64,000 nucleotides of DNA from Tanypteryx hageni (taxonomy: Eukaryota > Arthropoda > Insecta > Odonata > Petaluridae): assembly GCA_028673005.1 (NCBI GenBank), contig CM054115.1, positions 58,987,407-59,051,406 on the forward strand. Reading direction: 5' to 3'. A program made the position numbers and the translations under genes. Below are positions 12,107 through 22,229 of the stretch, one piece after another. Under the pieces are notes generated by a model that searched no databases, was not told the origin of the DNA, and worked only from the letters and a program-made list of their open reading frames with translations. The stretch's first letter is position 1. The number at the start of each line of letters is the position of its first letter.

Positions 12107-13039
12107 AGGAGGATACTAATGTCTAGCCCAAACTACAAGAGCTAGAGTGCTGAAAGTTTTAGTTTTTTTTAGATATGATGGAGAAACATTCAGATAAAAT
12201 GAGACTTTTTACCTAAGTGACATGAGTTCGACTCCAGAAATTCCGAAATTTGCGTTTTTTCCCCTAAGAAAAGCATTGCGCCATTTTTGTAAATTAATTA
12301 TGGACATTTGGCGGTAAGCTAGATTTACAAAATTTTCACTGTTGCTAGCTGGCCGCAATATCTATTAGGAATTATTGTCACTTTTGGTTACAGTGTCTTT
12401 GGTTCGACTCCAGAGATCCCGGAATATCTCCCATAAGTTAGCATGGGAAAACGCAATTCAGTGTGTAGACCAATCTAATAGGCTTAGGAAGCTGAAATTT
12501 TGCAGTTTAATAGAACATTTGTCATAACCAATTATAAAAATCGAAAATTTCAAAATTGCCAATTTTTGGGATTATTTTAACCCCATTTGTACATTAAATT
12601 TTTTTAGGTACTACGGGATGAGCTAGGAAGTTGCAATTTTCAAAATAAACATTTCAATCTCTCCATATATATTGCGGCAACCGTTAAAAATGTTTAAATT
12701 TAAAAAAATTAGAAAAATATTATTTTACTTCTAGAAGTGCTACAACTTTAGAATTTGGCTGAAATTTGTAGCATTGGTACCACATAATGGAGAAAGTGTA
12801 ATTTAATTAAAATTGCAGCATTTTGGGATTGTTTTAAACTATTATTTTTACATGTGGGAAAAAATAAAATCGCTGCGGAGGTGAAATCTTTAGAATTAAA
12901 AGAATATTTGTAATTATAAAATATGAAAATGAATGTTTCTTTATGTTGAGATGATATGCTTGCAGTATGCAAGCACGTTCTACTAGTATGTTATATCCTC
13001 CTCCTCCTCTGTTAGGAACGTCTATATATAATGATATAT
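12107..13039 (+). repeat. Array unit M5, long class
   Basis: Starts AGGAGGATACTAATGTCTAG. B-box-like motifs GAGTTCGACTCC near 12225 and TGGTTCGACTCC near 12410. CTAG at 12983-12986. Confidence 0.75.
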
Positions 13040-13791
13040 AGGAGGATACTAATGTTTAGGCACTTCCAGATGAGCTGGAGATTCGACATTTTTTTCTTAG
13101 GTAGGAATTTGTGTAAAACGCACTAAAACGAAAATCTTGAAAAAGTGCAACAATGCGGCCGCTAAAAATTCGCAATTGTTTAAAGAAAATTTCAAGGTTT
13201 ATTTATTTCCTAATGTGCTATGGAGCTGAAATTGTTTTTAGAGGTAGGATTTGTAAAAGACCGAAATAAGAATTATACAAATTTTGATATTATAATTTGT
13301 TTTGCAGGTAAAATTTCTTAAAATTTAAGCAAATAGGTAAATGTTTAGGTAATACGGAACGAGCTAGGAAGGTAAAATTTTCAAGTTATTTACAGAGTAG
13401 TGCATTTGCACAAATAAACATTTGAATATTTCCATAAATATATTGCGGCGGCCGTTAAAAATGTTTAAAATTTAAACAATTAGAAAAATTTTATTTCACT
13501 TCTAGAAGTGCTATAACTTTAAAATTTTGGCGGAAATGTGTAGCATTAGTACCCCATAATAGAGAATGTATAAAATTCTTGAAATACTATGTTTGGTGAT
13601 TTTTTTAATCTATTATTTTTACGTAAAGGAAAAACGAAAATCGCTGTGAAGGTGAAATCTTTCGAATTAAAAATGTATTACTGATGATGAAGTTTCTGTC
13701 TGAAAAATGAATTTTTTTTCAAGGTGAGACAATATGTTTGCAGAATGCAAGCATCTTCTACTAGTATGTTATATCCTCCTCTTTAAGGAAC

Positions 13792-13794
<3 letters not shown>
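13040..13794 (+). repeat. Array unit M6, short class, last of the array
   Basis: Starts GGAGGATACTAATGTTTAGG and ends with a mutated hairpin (GCAGAATGCAAGC) and CTAG at 13761-13764. It is followed by the usual TCCTCC spacer, which here grades into a TA microsatellite. Confidence 0.75.

Positions 13795-13849
<55 letters not shown>
13795..13849. repeat. (TA)27 microsatellite
   Basis: An uninterrupted TA run lying exactly where the other spacers of the array have GTCTATATATAATGAT, and followed by the same AATGAT. It is best read as an expansion of that spacer motif. The YIYIYI reading frames on both strands are artefacts. Confidence 0.9.
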
Positions 13850-13850
<1 letters not shown>

Positions 13851-13853
13851 GAT

Positions 13854-15415
13854 AGAACCAGTATTAAGGATACCTTGGATAAAGAGATTGGAAAACAAGA
13901 AAAGAAAATCAGAATCACTAAAGAAATGCTGGAAAATGGATGGGAGACCAAAATGGAAAAAAATTAACAGCGAAGAAGGTAGAGCCAACTATAGACGTTT
14001 AAACAATGAGTTGAGAAGGGTAATAGATAAAGCTAGAGAAATTTGGATAAAAGAAAAATGTGATGAAATACAACAAATGGAAAAGTGAGGACGGTACGAT
14101 GTGATGTACACTAGGGCACTGGAATTAGAGGATAAGAAGTCTAATGGAATTCGTGGTAAAGGAATTATGAATACGGATGGGAAGATAGTCTCAGAAACAA
14201 AGGATGTAGCACAGGTATGGGAAGAATACATTAAGGTACTATACAGCAAGCAGGCAGGTATAGACTGGAAAGACAGGAGAGTGATCATGAATCTATATGT
14301 GAATCAAGTTGTAACGGTCAGGTTGGAGAATGCGGACACATGCGGAGTAAATATCGGTAGAGGAAAAAGACAGGGCTGCTGACTATCGCCGACCCTATTC
14401 AATATATATGGAGAAGGTGTAATGCAAGAAGCGCTAGAAGGCACAGGAGATTTCAAAATTGGAGGAAGGATTATAAGAACAGTAAAATACGCATATGATC
14501 AAGTACTTCTAGCAAGAAAGGAAGAGGAACTCCACAAAACGATAAATAGACTAATAATAACAGGTAGAAATACGGTATGGAAATAAATACGGAACAATCC
14601 AAGTTCATTCGAATATGGGGCAAAGAAGAGAATCTGAACATAAGTATTAGAGGAAAGGAGGACAAGTTTCAGACTATAAATACTTTGGAAGCATCATAAC
14701 AAGAGAAGCAGAATATACGGATGACATCAGGACTAGAATAGGAAAAGCAAGAGGCTTTCAGAAGAAAGAAACATCTAATTACGGGAAATATAAGGGAAGA
14801 TATCCGCAAGAAGTTCATAAAATGCTGTTTGCAGTATAGCTTTGTACGGGGCAGAAACATGGACGCATCAAATACTTGGAAAGCTTTTAAATGTGGATTT
14901 GGAGGAGAATTCTGAAGATAAAATGGACAGATAGGTGAAAAATGACGATGTGCTACGAAGAGTAGGAGAGAAGCGAATGATTATACAGACTATTAGAAAG
15001 AGGGAGTCACTCCTTACGCATATAGTATAAGGATTAAGGCGACAATATTAAGAAAGCTGTGAATTGTGGACTTGGAGGAGAATGCTAAAGATTAAATGGA
15101 CAGATAAAATGAAAAACGATGAAGTGCTAGGAAGAGTAGGAGAGAAGCAAATGATTATACAGACTATTAGAAAGAGGAAGGAAACTGGGTTGGACATAAC
15201 CTGAGGAGAGAGAATATGATTAAAAACGTGTTATAAGGAAAACTAGATGGAAAAAGGGAAAGAGGTAGGAAAAGGTTTCAGCTGATAGATGATTTGGAAG
15301 GGAATGAGAGTTATCACGATATGAAGAGAACAGCGGAAAATAGGAGTATATGGAGAACCAGATTTAACCATGAATAATAACGGACCTATGGACAGTCTAC
15401 CTATGATGATGATGA
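13854..15415 (+). pseudogene. Dead non-LTR retrotransposon (RTE-like LINE), 5'-truncated
   Basis: Frames in this interval add up to the second half of a LINE ORF. A linker before the reverse transcriptase (residues EGRANYRRLNNELRR) is followed by a MYTRALELEDK segment, then the RT motifs GRGKRQGC and a degraded KYAYDQVLLA (the YADD box, here AYDQ). After these come GAETWT and GEKRMIIQTIRKRE, the usual C-terminal tail of this type. Stops and frameshifts separate the blocks. A segment of about 115 bp (roughly 14888-15003) is repeated at about 15057-15175, so the tail is partly duplicated. The end is marked by CTATGATGATGATGATATA, a simple-repeat tail as in RTE-type LINEs. Related to the remnant at 54410-55115. 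The clade is not certain. Confidence 0.75.
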
Positions 15416-15530
15416 TATATAAGAAGTGAAGTTAATATAAAAGTTGGTAATTATCGATAGAGCTTACAAAAATTCTAGTATGATGAGGTACTGGTGGGGC
15501 AGTCTATGTATATGCACGAAGCGTCTATGC

Positions 15531-15826
15531 CGCTGGTGGCCAAACCTACTTACCCTCGGAGCCGCATACGACCATCTTTAGAAGTTGGAGAGCTGCATGA
15601 TACATTCTGTAATAAAATTTATGAATAGTAAAAGAAAACCTATATCTGAAGCAATTCAGATATAATGCATGTCTCTTAGGCATCCCCAAAACGTTTCAAA
15701 TCACACCACGTCATTTTATTCCTCAGGGAAAAACATCGAAACGCCTCTGAATGAAAATTAAAAATAGTTGCATGCTAAATTAAAAGAGCCGCATGTGACT
15801 CGCGAGCCGCGGTTTGGCCACCCCTG
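15531..15826. mobile_element. hAT-type MITE with perfect 8-bp target duplication
   Basis: The ends are CGCTGGTGGCCAAACC and, inverted, CAGGGGTGGCCAAACC; the 12-bp core GGTGGCCAAACC is shared. The flanking octamer GTCTATGC is identical at 15523-15530 and 15827-15834. An 8-bp duplication and CAGGGGTGGCCAAAC ends are typical of hAT elements. No transposase; mobilised in trans. Confidence 0.9.
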
Positions 15827-15834
15827 GTCTATGC

Positions 15835-16640
15835 AATGGTCGTGAAAATTTTATTTTTTTGTAAAATTTTTCTTCAAATATTATTTTAGCGAATTATTGC
15901 AATACGCTACGGAACCAGGAAACGTATCGAAATATTGTCGGCGACGATTATCTCCGAAATGGGTACAACTTGATTATTCTACTTTCAAACAGGTAAAATA
16001 TTAGGGCGTCGTATAAGGTGCGTCCAATATTTATTACATATAGTTCACGACACGGTAACAGAAATATAATTGATCTGGAGAGCAACAGGTATCGAGATAA
16101 AGCTTTTTTTCGCAATGAAATATTATAGATATCTTGCAATTTAGGTCGAGCATTTCCATACACGAAGGAAACTATACTCAAGGAGAAATCAAGAAATGTT
16201 TAGTGTAACTCTTTCCAAAAACATCATAATTTAAAAATAAGGGCTTCTCAAAACAGTATTAATAATTGTGTTAATAAATTTACGAGCTCTATATGTTGGA
16301 GCAAAAGATTATGACACTCTTCAAACCATAAAAAAATATTTACAAATTCGCAGTGGTTTCTGGGGAAGTTATATTTTTGGATTAATCTTATTATACTTTT
16401 TAGTGTTAATATTGTTCTATGTTTTCTGTCTGTGGCTGAGAATTTAAACCCATGATAAACGAATTACAGGGAAAAAACATTTCCTAAAAATTAAAGATTT
16501 AATCATTGTTAATACTGAAGCCGTCACGAAATCATACCTGATTATTTTTTTAGTCACTCAGTATATAGATAATTACATCTCTGGAATATTGCTGATGTAC
16601 CGAAATGAATCAATTCCCTTCATCCAATTACTATCTCTGG
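15835..16640. other. AT-rich DNA, no gene recognised
   Basis: No exon, transposon protein or repeat pair is visible to me here. Confidence 0.5.
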
Positions 16641-16651
16641 TAGCTTATTCA

Positions 16652-16972
16652 TTAGTTTTTAGAGCCACCACTCATCATGGCTTCAGTCTCAAAACTAGGT
16701 CGCTTGAGCATCCCTTTGCTGATGCTAGGGTTCGTCCTTAAACATTTCGGAAGCACGAGCGCCACTTTCCAGGGACGAAATTTTTTTAAATCGTTCCTCA
16801 AGAGCCCTAAAATATCAGCTTCTTTTTTAGGCACCATTAAAATGGTTGTTTCTCCTTTTTTATGCGCAAAAGTGCCGTCTTTGAAGGGATATGGGAGGAC
16901 CCATCTCTCCAAAGCGGCGTCCTCGGGCAGTTTGTCATGCTTCCGAGCAATTCCTCTTTGTGAATAGCCCAT
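16652..16972 (-). CDS. Hypothetical 106-residue ORF, unassigned
   Basis: A minus-strand ORF from ATG at 16972 to a TAA at its lower end, followed directly by an in-frame TGA. The composition is mixed and non-repetitive (KLPEDAALERW near the start, FRPWKVALVLP in the middle). I recognise no domain, signal peptide or membrane segment. It sits in the GC-richer patch upstream of the 17.3-kb polypurine tract and could be an exon or a retrocopy fragment. The overlapping plus-strand ORF at 16677-16967 is an alternative, equally unproven. Confidence 0.2.
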   Translation of the reverse strand: MGYSQRGIARKHDKLPEDAALERWVLPYPFKDGTFAHKKGETTILMVPKKEADILGLLRNDLKKFRPWKVALVLPKCLRTNPSISKGMLKRPSFETEAMMSGGSKN

Positions 16973-17290
16973 CCGACGGTCCGATCGCCTACCGATACCG
17001 ATCGTTCGGTTCCGTATACGGCGGAAGGGGTTAGCGTGTGGATAGAGATGGGGGGGAGGAAAGGGGAGGATGGGGAGGAGAGGAGAGGGAGGGAGAGCTC
17101 GCCTACGATGCAGGAGTGCCCGTGGCAGTGAAAGCAGACTCCGAAGTGAGTGGGTCTCTCTCTCCCTCTCCCCTTCCCTCTATATGCGGCATGTTTGTGC
17201 TGGAACCGTTCGATAGGTCTTTTAAAAGATGCATGGCTACGCTTCAAGGGTTGATGCATTTCCTATCCTCTCACTCACTCACTCGGTCGC
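16973..17290. other. CpG-richer patch, possible regulatory DNA
   Basis: Less AT-rich than the surroundings, with several CpG-containing blocks (for example CCGATCGCCTACCGATACCG near 16981) and alternating purine-rich and CT-rich runs. There is no recognisable promoter element, so the regulatory reading is only a suggestion. Confidence 0.25.
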
Positions 17291-17295
17291 TTTCC

Positions 17296-17690
17296 AGTGA
17301 GATGGTGAGAGAGGGAGGGAGGGAGAAGTGGAGGAAGAGAGTGGTGGAGAGAGAGAAAGGCGGAGAGAGAAAGGTGAAGTGGTGTGGAGAGAGATGTGGA
17401 GAGAAAGGTGGAGAGAGATGGGGAGAACGAGAGGTGGAGAGAGAGATGTGGAGATGTAGGTGAGGAGAGATGTGGGGAGATAGGTGGAAAGAAAGGGCGA
17501 GAAAAAGAGGTGGAGGGAGAGTGGAAGGGAGAGGTGGAGATAGAGGCAGAGAGAGCGAGGATATAAAGAGGAAGATAAAGAAGTATAGGGAGAGGGGTGG
17601 AGGGAGCAAGAGAAATAGAGAGTAAGCGGTATTGAGGGAGGAAAAGGGTGGGAGGAATAGAGAAGGGAGAGAATCGGTGAACGTTTAACG
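17296..17690. repeat. Polypurine (GA/GGA-rich) tract, ~400 bp
   Basis: The plus strand is almost all A and G, built from imperfect GAGAGAGG, GGTGGAGA and GGAGAGATGTGG units. The long minus-strand ORFs rich in Ser, Leu and Pro across it are artefacts of the CT-rich complement. Confidence 0.85.
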
Positions 17691-18167
17691 AGATCACGCA
17701 GACGGCTTTTAGCGGCTCAATTGATCTCGCTAGCAATGAATCAGTTATTCCTCCGAATGCTTTATGGGCAAGCTCGCGCTAACCCTGTATGCCGGGATGC
17801 CATGCACGAAAGAGGTATAGAGAAGCTCTGCTGATATGGACGAGTCTTTAATGCAGATTGGATTCTGAGAGCGTTTTAAAAAATGTTCGGATTTCGGGCG
17901 AAATTTTACGAGGATGATTAGTAGCATACTAGCCGAAAGGAATCTCAGCACGAGTGTAAATCTTTACGCTCAGAAAAAATTTTATTCCTAGAAGTAGCGC
18001 TTCAGTTAAAGAGTCGTTAAATCTCAGGGAAAATGAGCTAGATTTACGAAATTGGTTTTAAGCGAAAGTTTTTCATGAAATTGTGTCGGATAGAAAAAAC
18101 TTTTGGCATATCTTTGAAAGTTTTATTCGTTATTTGCACAAAGTGAACGAATATAGGGGAGGCCGTT

Positions 18168-18372
18168 TCCGTTCGTCCATCCGTCCGTCCGTCCATTCGT
18201 CCGTCCGTCCATCCGTCCGTCCATCCGTCCGTCCGTCCATCCGTCCGTCCGTCCGTCCATCCGTCCGTCCGTCCATCCATCCGTCCGTCCAACCATCCAT
18301 CCGTCTATCCGTCCGTCCGTCCATCCGTCCGTCCGTCCGTCCGTCTATCCGTCCGTCCGTCCATCCGTCCGA
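18168..18372. repeat. Tetranucleotide microsatellite (GTCC/ATCC)n
   Basis: About 200 bp of CCGTCCGTCCAT-type repeats. The reading frames translating to PSVRPSV and DGRTDG are artefacts. The tract directly adjoins the 150-bp-monomer repeat that follows. Confidence 0.95.
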
Positions 18373-18930
18373 ATGTTAATGCTCGGAAACCGCTGGACGT
18401 ATTTTGATGAAATTTATTGAGTTTTGCTAGAACTGGTCGTCCGATTCCAAGTTTGGTTAAAATCGGACAACAATTACGACCACTTTCAATGAAGACCTAC
18501 AATGTTCCTTCGTTTCAACTCCGCTAGACTTATTTTGATGAAATTTGATATTGGATAGTACTGTTAAAATTATTTGATCGAATCCAATTTCGGTTTAAAT
18601 CGAACAACAATTACGACGACTTTACATGAAGACCTACATGTAGTTTATATTGTTTTTTTAACTTGGGAAGCGCAGAACGTATTTTGTTGAAATTTGGTAT
18701 TAAAACTTTTTACTAATATTTGTTTACCGATTTCAATTTTGCTTAATATCGGGCAATAATAACGACAACTTTAAATAAAGACATGTATTTTATAACGTAC
18801 CTCGCTAGCTTCTCGTTAAATACTCATTTGAGCGAAAATATTGGGAAGACTGTGAAATCCCAAAGAACGCATTTGGAAACTGTGTACTCCAACATGAAGT
18901 ACACCTTTCCAATCTTGTTCAAATAAATGT
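18373..18930 (-). repeat. ~150-bp monomer array, three copies (relative at 44200-45060)
   Basis: The recurring phrase AATGAAGACCTAC or its variants is found at about 18489, 18626 and 18774, so monomers are about 137-150 bp. Each monomer also carries AAATCGGACAACAATTACGA and GATGAAATTT. The distal flank (AACTGTGTACTCC and TACACCTTTCCAATC, 18879-18916) is also found, inverted, beside the 44-kb array. Non-coding; family unknown, possibly a non-autonomous element with internal tandem repeats. Confidence 0.8.
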
Positions 18931-19079
18931 TGTTCGTCCCTCGTATTTTCTCCTTATATTAAATGCGGTATTACGTACGCATTAAAATGCCAACGGATGT
19001 GAAAAGATACTACCGACGCTTCTGTATGTAATTAATTAAATTATAGGAGATTGATGAAAAATCTATATATTAGGTGCGT

Positions 19080-20720
19080 TTTGTCAGTGTGTAAGAATAT
19101 CATTGAGCTTCGACCACACCGTCATGGTGCGGCTCCCCGCGTCCTTCATTATACACTGTCTTCTGCCGCTTACATGCTGCACATATATATATCCTCATCC
19201 CATTTTATGGCCTCAGATACCATTCTTTTCTTGGCCTCCGCTGACACTCGTCCTTTCACTCCCAGACCCCGGAGGATCCCGTCGTTGCAGGTGTCCCACG
19301 CTCTCAGCGCTCCAACAATGATGGCGTCGAGGATGACAGGGATTCTGTACGCGTGTTTCGCGCGGACCCTCTCCGCCAGCTCCCGTATTTCTCCCTTTTC
19401 CGCTGCCTTGCTGCGATGAGTTCGGCGTACCTGTTCTCGAAGGGGATCGTTATATCGGTGATGTATATGGGCCCTTCGATCCCCTTGCGGAGAAAGATGT
19501 CCAGTCGCAGCGCCGAATCGGTCCTCGGGATGGCCCGATTCGTCCGTACCTCCCAGTCTCGTGGGAGGGCGTCGACAAGCTGTTGGATGACGGCGTCGTG
19601 TCTCAGGGTCCAGGCGGCGGCATGGGGTAGGCAGTGATTTAATACATGAGGCAGCGTCTCGTCGGTCCTCAGACCTCGGTAAGCCCCTTTTAATGGGAGC
19701 ACGTTGAGGCGGACCCGGTGAATAACCCTCTATTCCTGAAGCGGGTGTGGGGACCTGTTCTGAGAAAGTGGTTACTCACCGCGGCCGTTGAGGTTGCCTC
19801 GAACGCCTTCCCTTGGTCGCCTCCTGTATGCTTACCTTGTCGCCACCCTCAGGATCAGGCATACGCACCTCGCCGCCTTCTCGGAGATGGTTATGGTGTC
19901 CGAGTGTGGGGTAGAGTTGGAGGGACTCCACTCCCAGGTCACTCTCACCAGGGGTCCCTATTGCCTTGTTGCCTTCTACGTCCTTGTCGATAGGGATGCA
20001 GTGGTCCCTATTGGATGCCCCATGCATCCATCGTTGTTCCCATTGAGGAAGCGGCACATCTCCCCCTTGGTCGACCGTAGCCCTTCGATGCCGATCTTGC
20101 GGTGCACGACGTCCTCGAAGCTCCACCATGCAAGGTTCCTTATAGGTGGTTCCTTACAGGAGAGCATCTTGAACGCCTGCACTAGGACCATCACGTCTGT
20201 TGATACGGTGAGGGGGATGAGGCCGGCTCCCCCCCATGGAAGGCAGTAGGTGGAGGATCTTCCTCGATCTCCCTTTCCGTCGCCCTCAGTCTCACTTTCA
20301 GGATGGCGGAGCATCTGAAGGCGAAGTCGCACCGCGGCAGGAGGACCGTGTGCAGGTCGTCAATCTTCTGTCACGGCGCTAGAGAGCTCCTATCCACAGC
20401 ACGCAGGTCTTCTCTAAGCGTGGCGAGCATGGCTCGCGGGGTTTGTTCCGCTTTATAGCCGAAAGGAATCCACCTCCTCGCTTGCCCGTTCTGCCGGTGT
20501 ACCCTCCCCCCCGTTCGGAACGGCAACGGGCGGGGTTGCCCGGGATGCTGGTTGTCCCCTTCTCCCTCATGGGCGCCGGAGGTCTTTCTTTCCACCTGCG
20601 CTGCCCTATAGGCCTATCCCACCGTCTCCAGGGAGCATTGGTCTGGGCGTTCCTTCGCCGCTGGGTCGTTCGGCAGAGAGAGCGTTCACCGAGTTGGCCG
20701 TTCGTCGAGACGCCTCTCAG
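19080..20720 (-). pseudogene. R2-clade LINE, C-terminal half of the pol ORF, degraded
   Basis: Reading down the minus strand: end of the RT and thumb (IPFGYKAEQTP near 20470, then VDRSSLAP, and QKIDDLHTVLLPRCDF in another frame). Next comes the post-RT linker (WGGAGLIPL, VQAFKMLS), then the zinc-knuckle remnant TDETLPHVLNHC with its two upstream cysteines not visible (AYRGLR instead). The restriction-like endonuclease follows (LDIFLRKG, IYITDITIPFENRY) and then the tail SEAIKWDEDIY. These blocks are characteristic of R2-type elements, which use a single ORF and a type IIS-like endonuclease. At least two frameshifts, one at a TA-rich slip near 19185. The GC content stands out from the flanks. 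Confidence 0.75.
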
Positions 20721-21660
20721 TGGAGGGGACTGGTTCCTGTAGGTCTGCGGTGGCTCGCCCCCATATATGGGGGGACGGTTTATTCGGTTCCGGTGACGCC
20801 GTCGGCCCTCTCTCCAGAGTGTTGTGCCTCGCTTTCCCCTTGCGGCTCTCTGTTCCACTTCATTTCGGGGTGGTTGGTGGGGCTACTAGGCCCTATTGAC
20901 GTGAGCGATTTCATCTTCCTTCTTTTGGGTCCTCTCCTGTTGCCTGCGCTGCTTCTCCCTCCATTGTTCGCTCTGAGGCGTCAATGGTGGTCTCGTGGGG
21001 GCGGGGTTCCTTTGAGCATCCAAAGAGGGGTTTTGGCAGCCCATATCTCTTGTTTGGAGGATCGGTTTCTTTGGTGGAACGCTTCTTGCCTCGCGGATAG
21101 CCCATATTGCGGTTTATAATTGTCTAACTCGCTTCTCGCGTTCGCCCGGAGAGATCGGGGGCGTGTGCTCCGGCCTTTCGGCTGTGGGAGCAGTCAGAGC
21201 GTTGGGGCTGAGACTCGGGAGTCTTTTGGACCTCCTGGGCGTTGCAGCATCTATATTACGCTTCCTCCTAGGCGGCGGAGGCTCCGGGGCTATCTCTGCC
21301 GAGACGAGCGGTGGGAGCAGGTTTACTCCGAGGGCCGATGCTACGGCCAGTTCCAAGGGCGTAAGAAGGGAGTACGGCATCATTCCGTGACGGTGTAGCC
21401 CATCATTGGGACACGAATTCCCGAAGATTATCAAGGATACAGTGCGGTGGCAGAGGAATGATGGGGACGCCACTCGCAGTCTCAGCGGATTGAGGGTTGC
21501 GGTCGGCTCAGAGCTTGGTGGATTTCCAAACCTAACGTCTTCTCTTCTCGAGCGTCGAGATTCAGACTCCGTTTATGCGCGCTCTAAGGCTGACGCCCTA
21601 TTTCCCAGTGTATCTGGCCTTTTGGTGCATTTCGCATTCCTCAAGGTTGTCCTCTCGGAA
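20721..21660 (-). other. GC-rich stretch, probable degraded upstream part of the R2-clade element
   Basis: GC content continues without a break from the R2-like pol remnant, but I cannot find the RT palm motifs (FADD-type box). The minus-strand ORF at 21114-21473 has a Pro/Arg-rich linker (PPPPRRKRN) that could belong to an R2 N-terminal region; this is inference. The core RT appears deleted or scrambled. Confidence 0.35.
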
Positions 21661-22229
21661 GCCTCCTCAGATTTACCCTTAATTTTACCTTAAGAACTAC
21701 TTACAACTAACCATACTCTATCATTCCTCCTGTTATCTTCTCTTCTGTATACTCTGACGTCAGACGAAAGATTAATTCGTCTGAAACGGTGTATGATGAG
21801 ATGAGAGCGTCTCGGGTCAACGCTCTGTGACAGTTTAACATTGTATTTTGTCCCCGAATAGTTATTGGACAACAATGATCCATGGCCTGTAAACTGCGTT
21901 ATTGAAATTTTATTAAAAGTATTTATACGTCTTTTTTTGGTTGCTAATATCGCCTAAAACATTAAAATTAAAACAATACGAGTATTTAATAAAAGCATAT
22001 GTTGGAAAACCTAATTTGAAAGAAAGATTTTGATAGAAAATGCTATTGACCATACTGCCATCTCTTGGCAGTCAAGCGAACTGACATAACCTAAAATGCG
22101 GGACCGTCGGAGATAGTTTAAGTGTTCTCCACCATGATGCTATGTTGCTTATGTACTCGTTCTATGATTTCCGGGTTTCTACTGCGTGTTGAATCTTTAA
22201 ATGACGACTGTTTCACAGCAATTTCAGGT
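21661..22229. other. Non-coding gap between R2-like and Penelope-like remnants
   Basis: AT-rich up to about 22080, then less so and possibly the 3' untranslated part of the Penelope-like element. No gene seen. Confidence 0.4.

Larger units (their letters stand above)
5200..13853. repeat. 8.6-kb array of Helitron-like non-autonomous units in both orientations
   Basis: About twelve related units of roughly 0.45-1.0 kb fill this interval. Orientation is defined by the end carrying the hairpin TGCTTGCA-GTA-TGCAAGCA, seven bases, then CTAG. By that rule units read minus at 5200-5740 and 6391-8398, and plus at 5745-6390 and 8399-13795. Units share blocks such as AACGGCCGCCGCAAT and CTACGGGATGAGCTAGGAAG. 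Every unit junction carries a spacer of about 40-90 bp containing TATCCTCC, TCTATATATAATGAT and AGGAGGATACTAATG. The spurious ORFs running through the array (7056-7460, 7828-8199, 11016-11387 and others) are by-products of repetition. A Helitron 3' end is known to be a short hairpin followed by CTRR; the assignment is inference because no TC 5' end is constant among units. Confidence 0.8.

Noticed and set aside
5200..13853. Regular repeats considered as a CRISPR array
   Set aside because: Units are 0.45-1.0 kb, imperfect and in both orientations, in animal DNA; no short repeat-spacer pattern or cas genes.
13734..13988. YIYIYI-type frames on both strands
   Set aside because: Translation of the (TA)27 run.
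17038..17736. Glu/Arg-rich and Ser/Leu/Pro-rich frames, also at 50227-51593
   Set aside because: Low-complexity translation of polypurine/polypyrimidine tracts; all frames stay open for that reason.
18044..18379. PSVRPSV / DGRTDG frames
   Set aside because: Translation of the GTCC/ATCC microsatellite.
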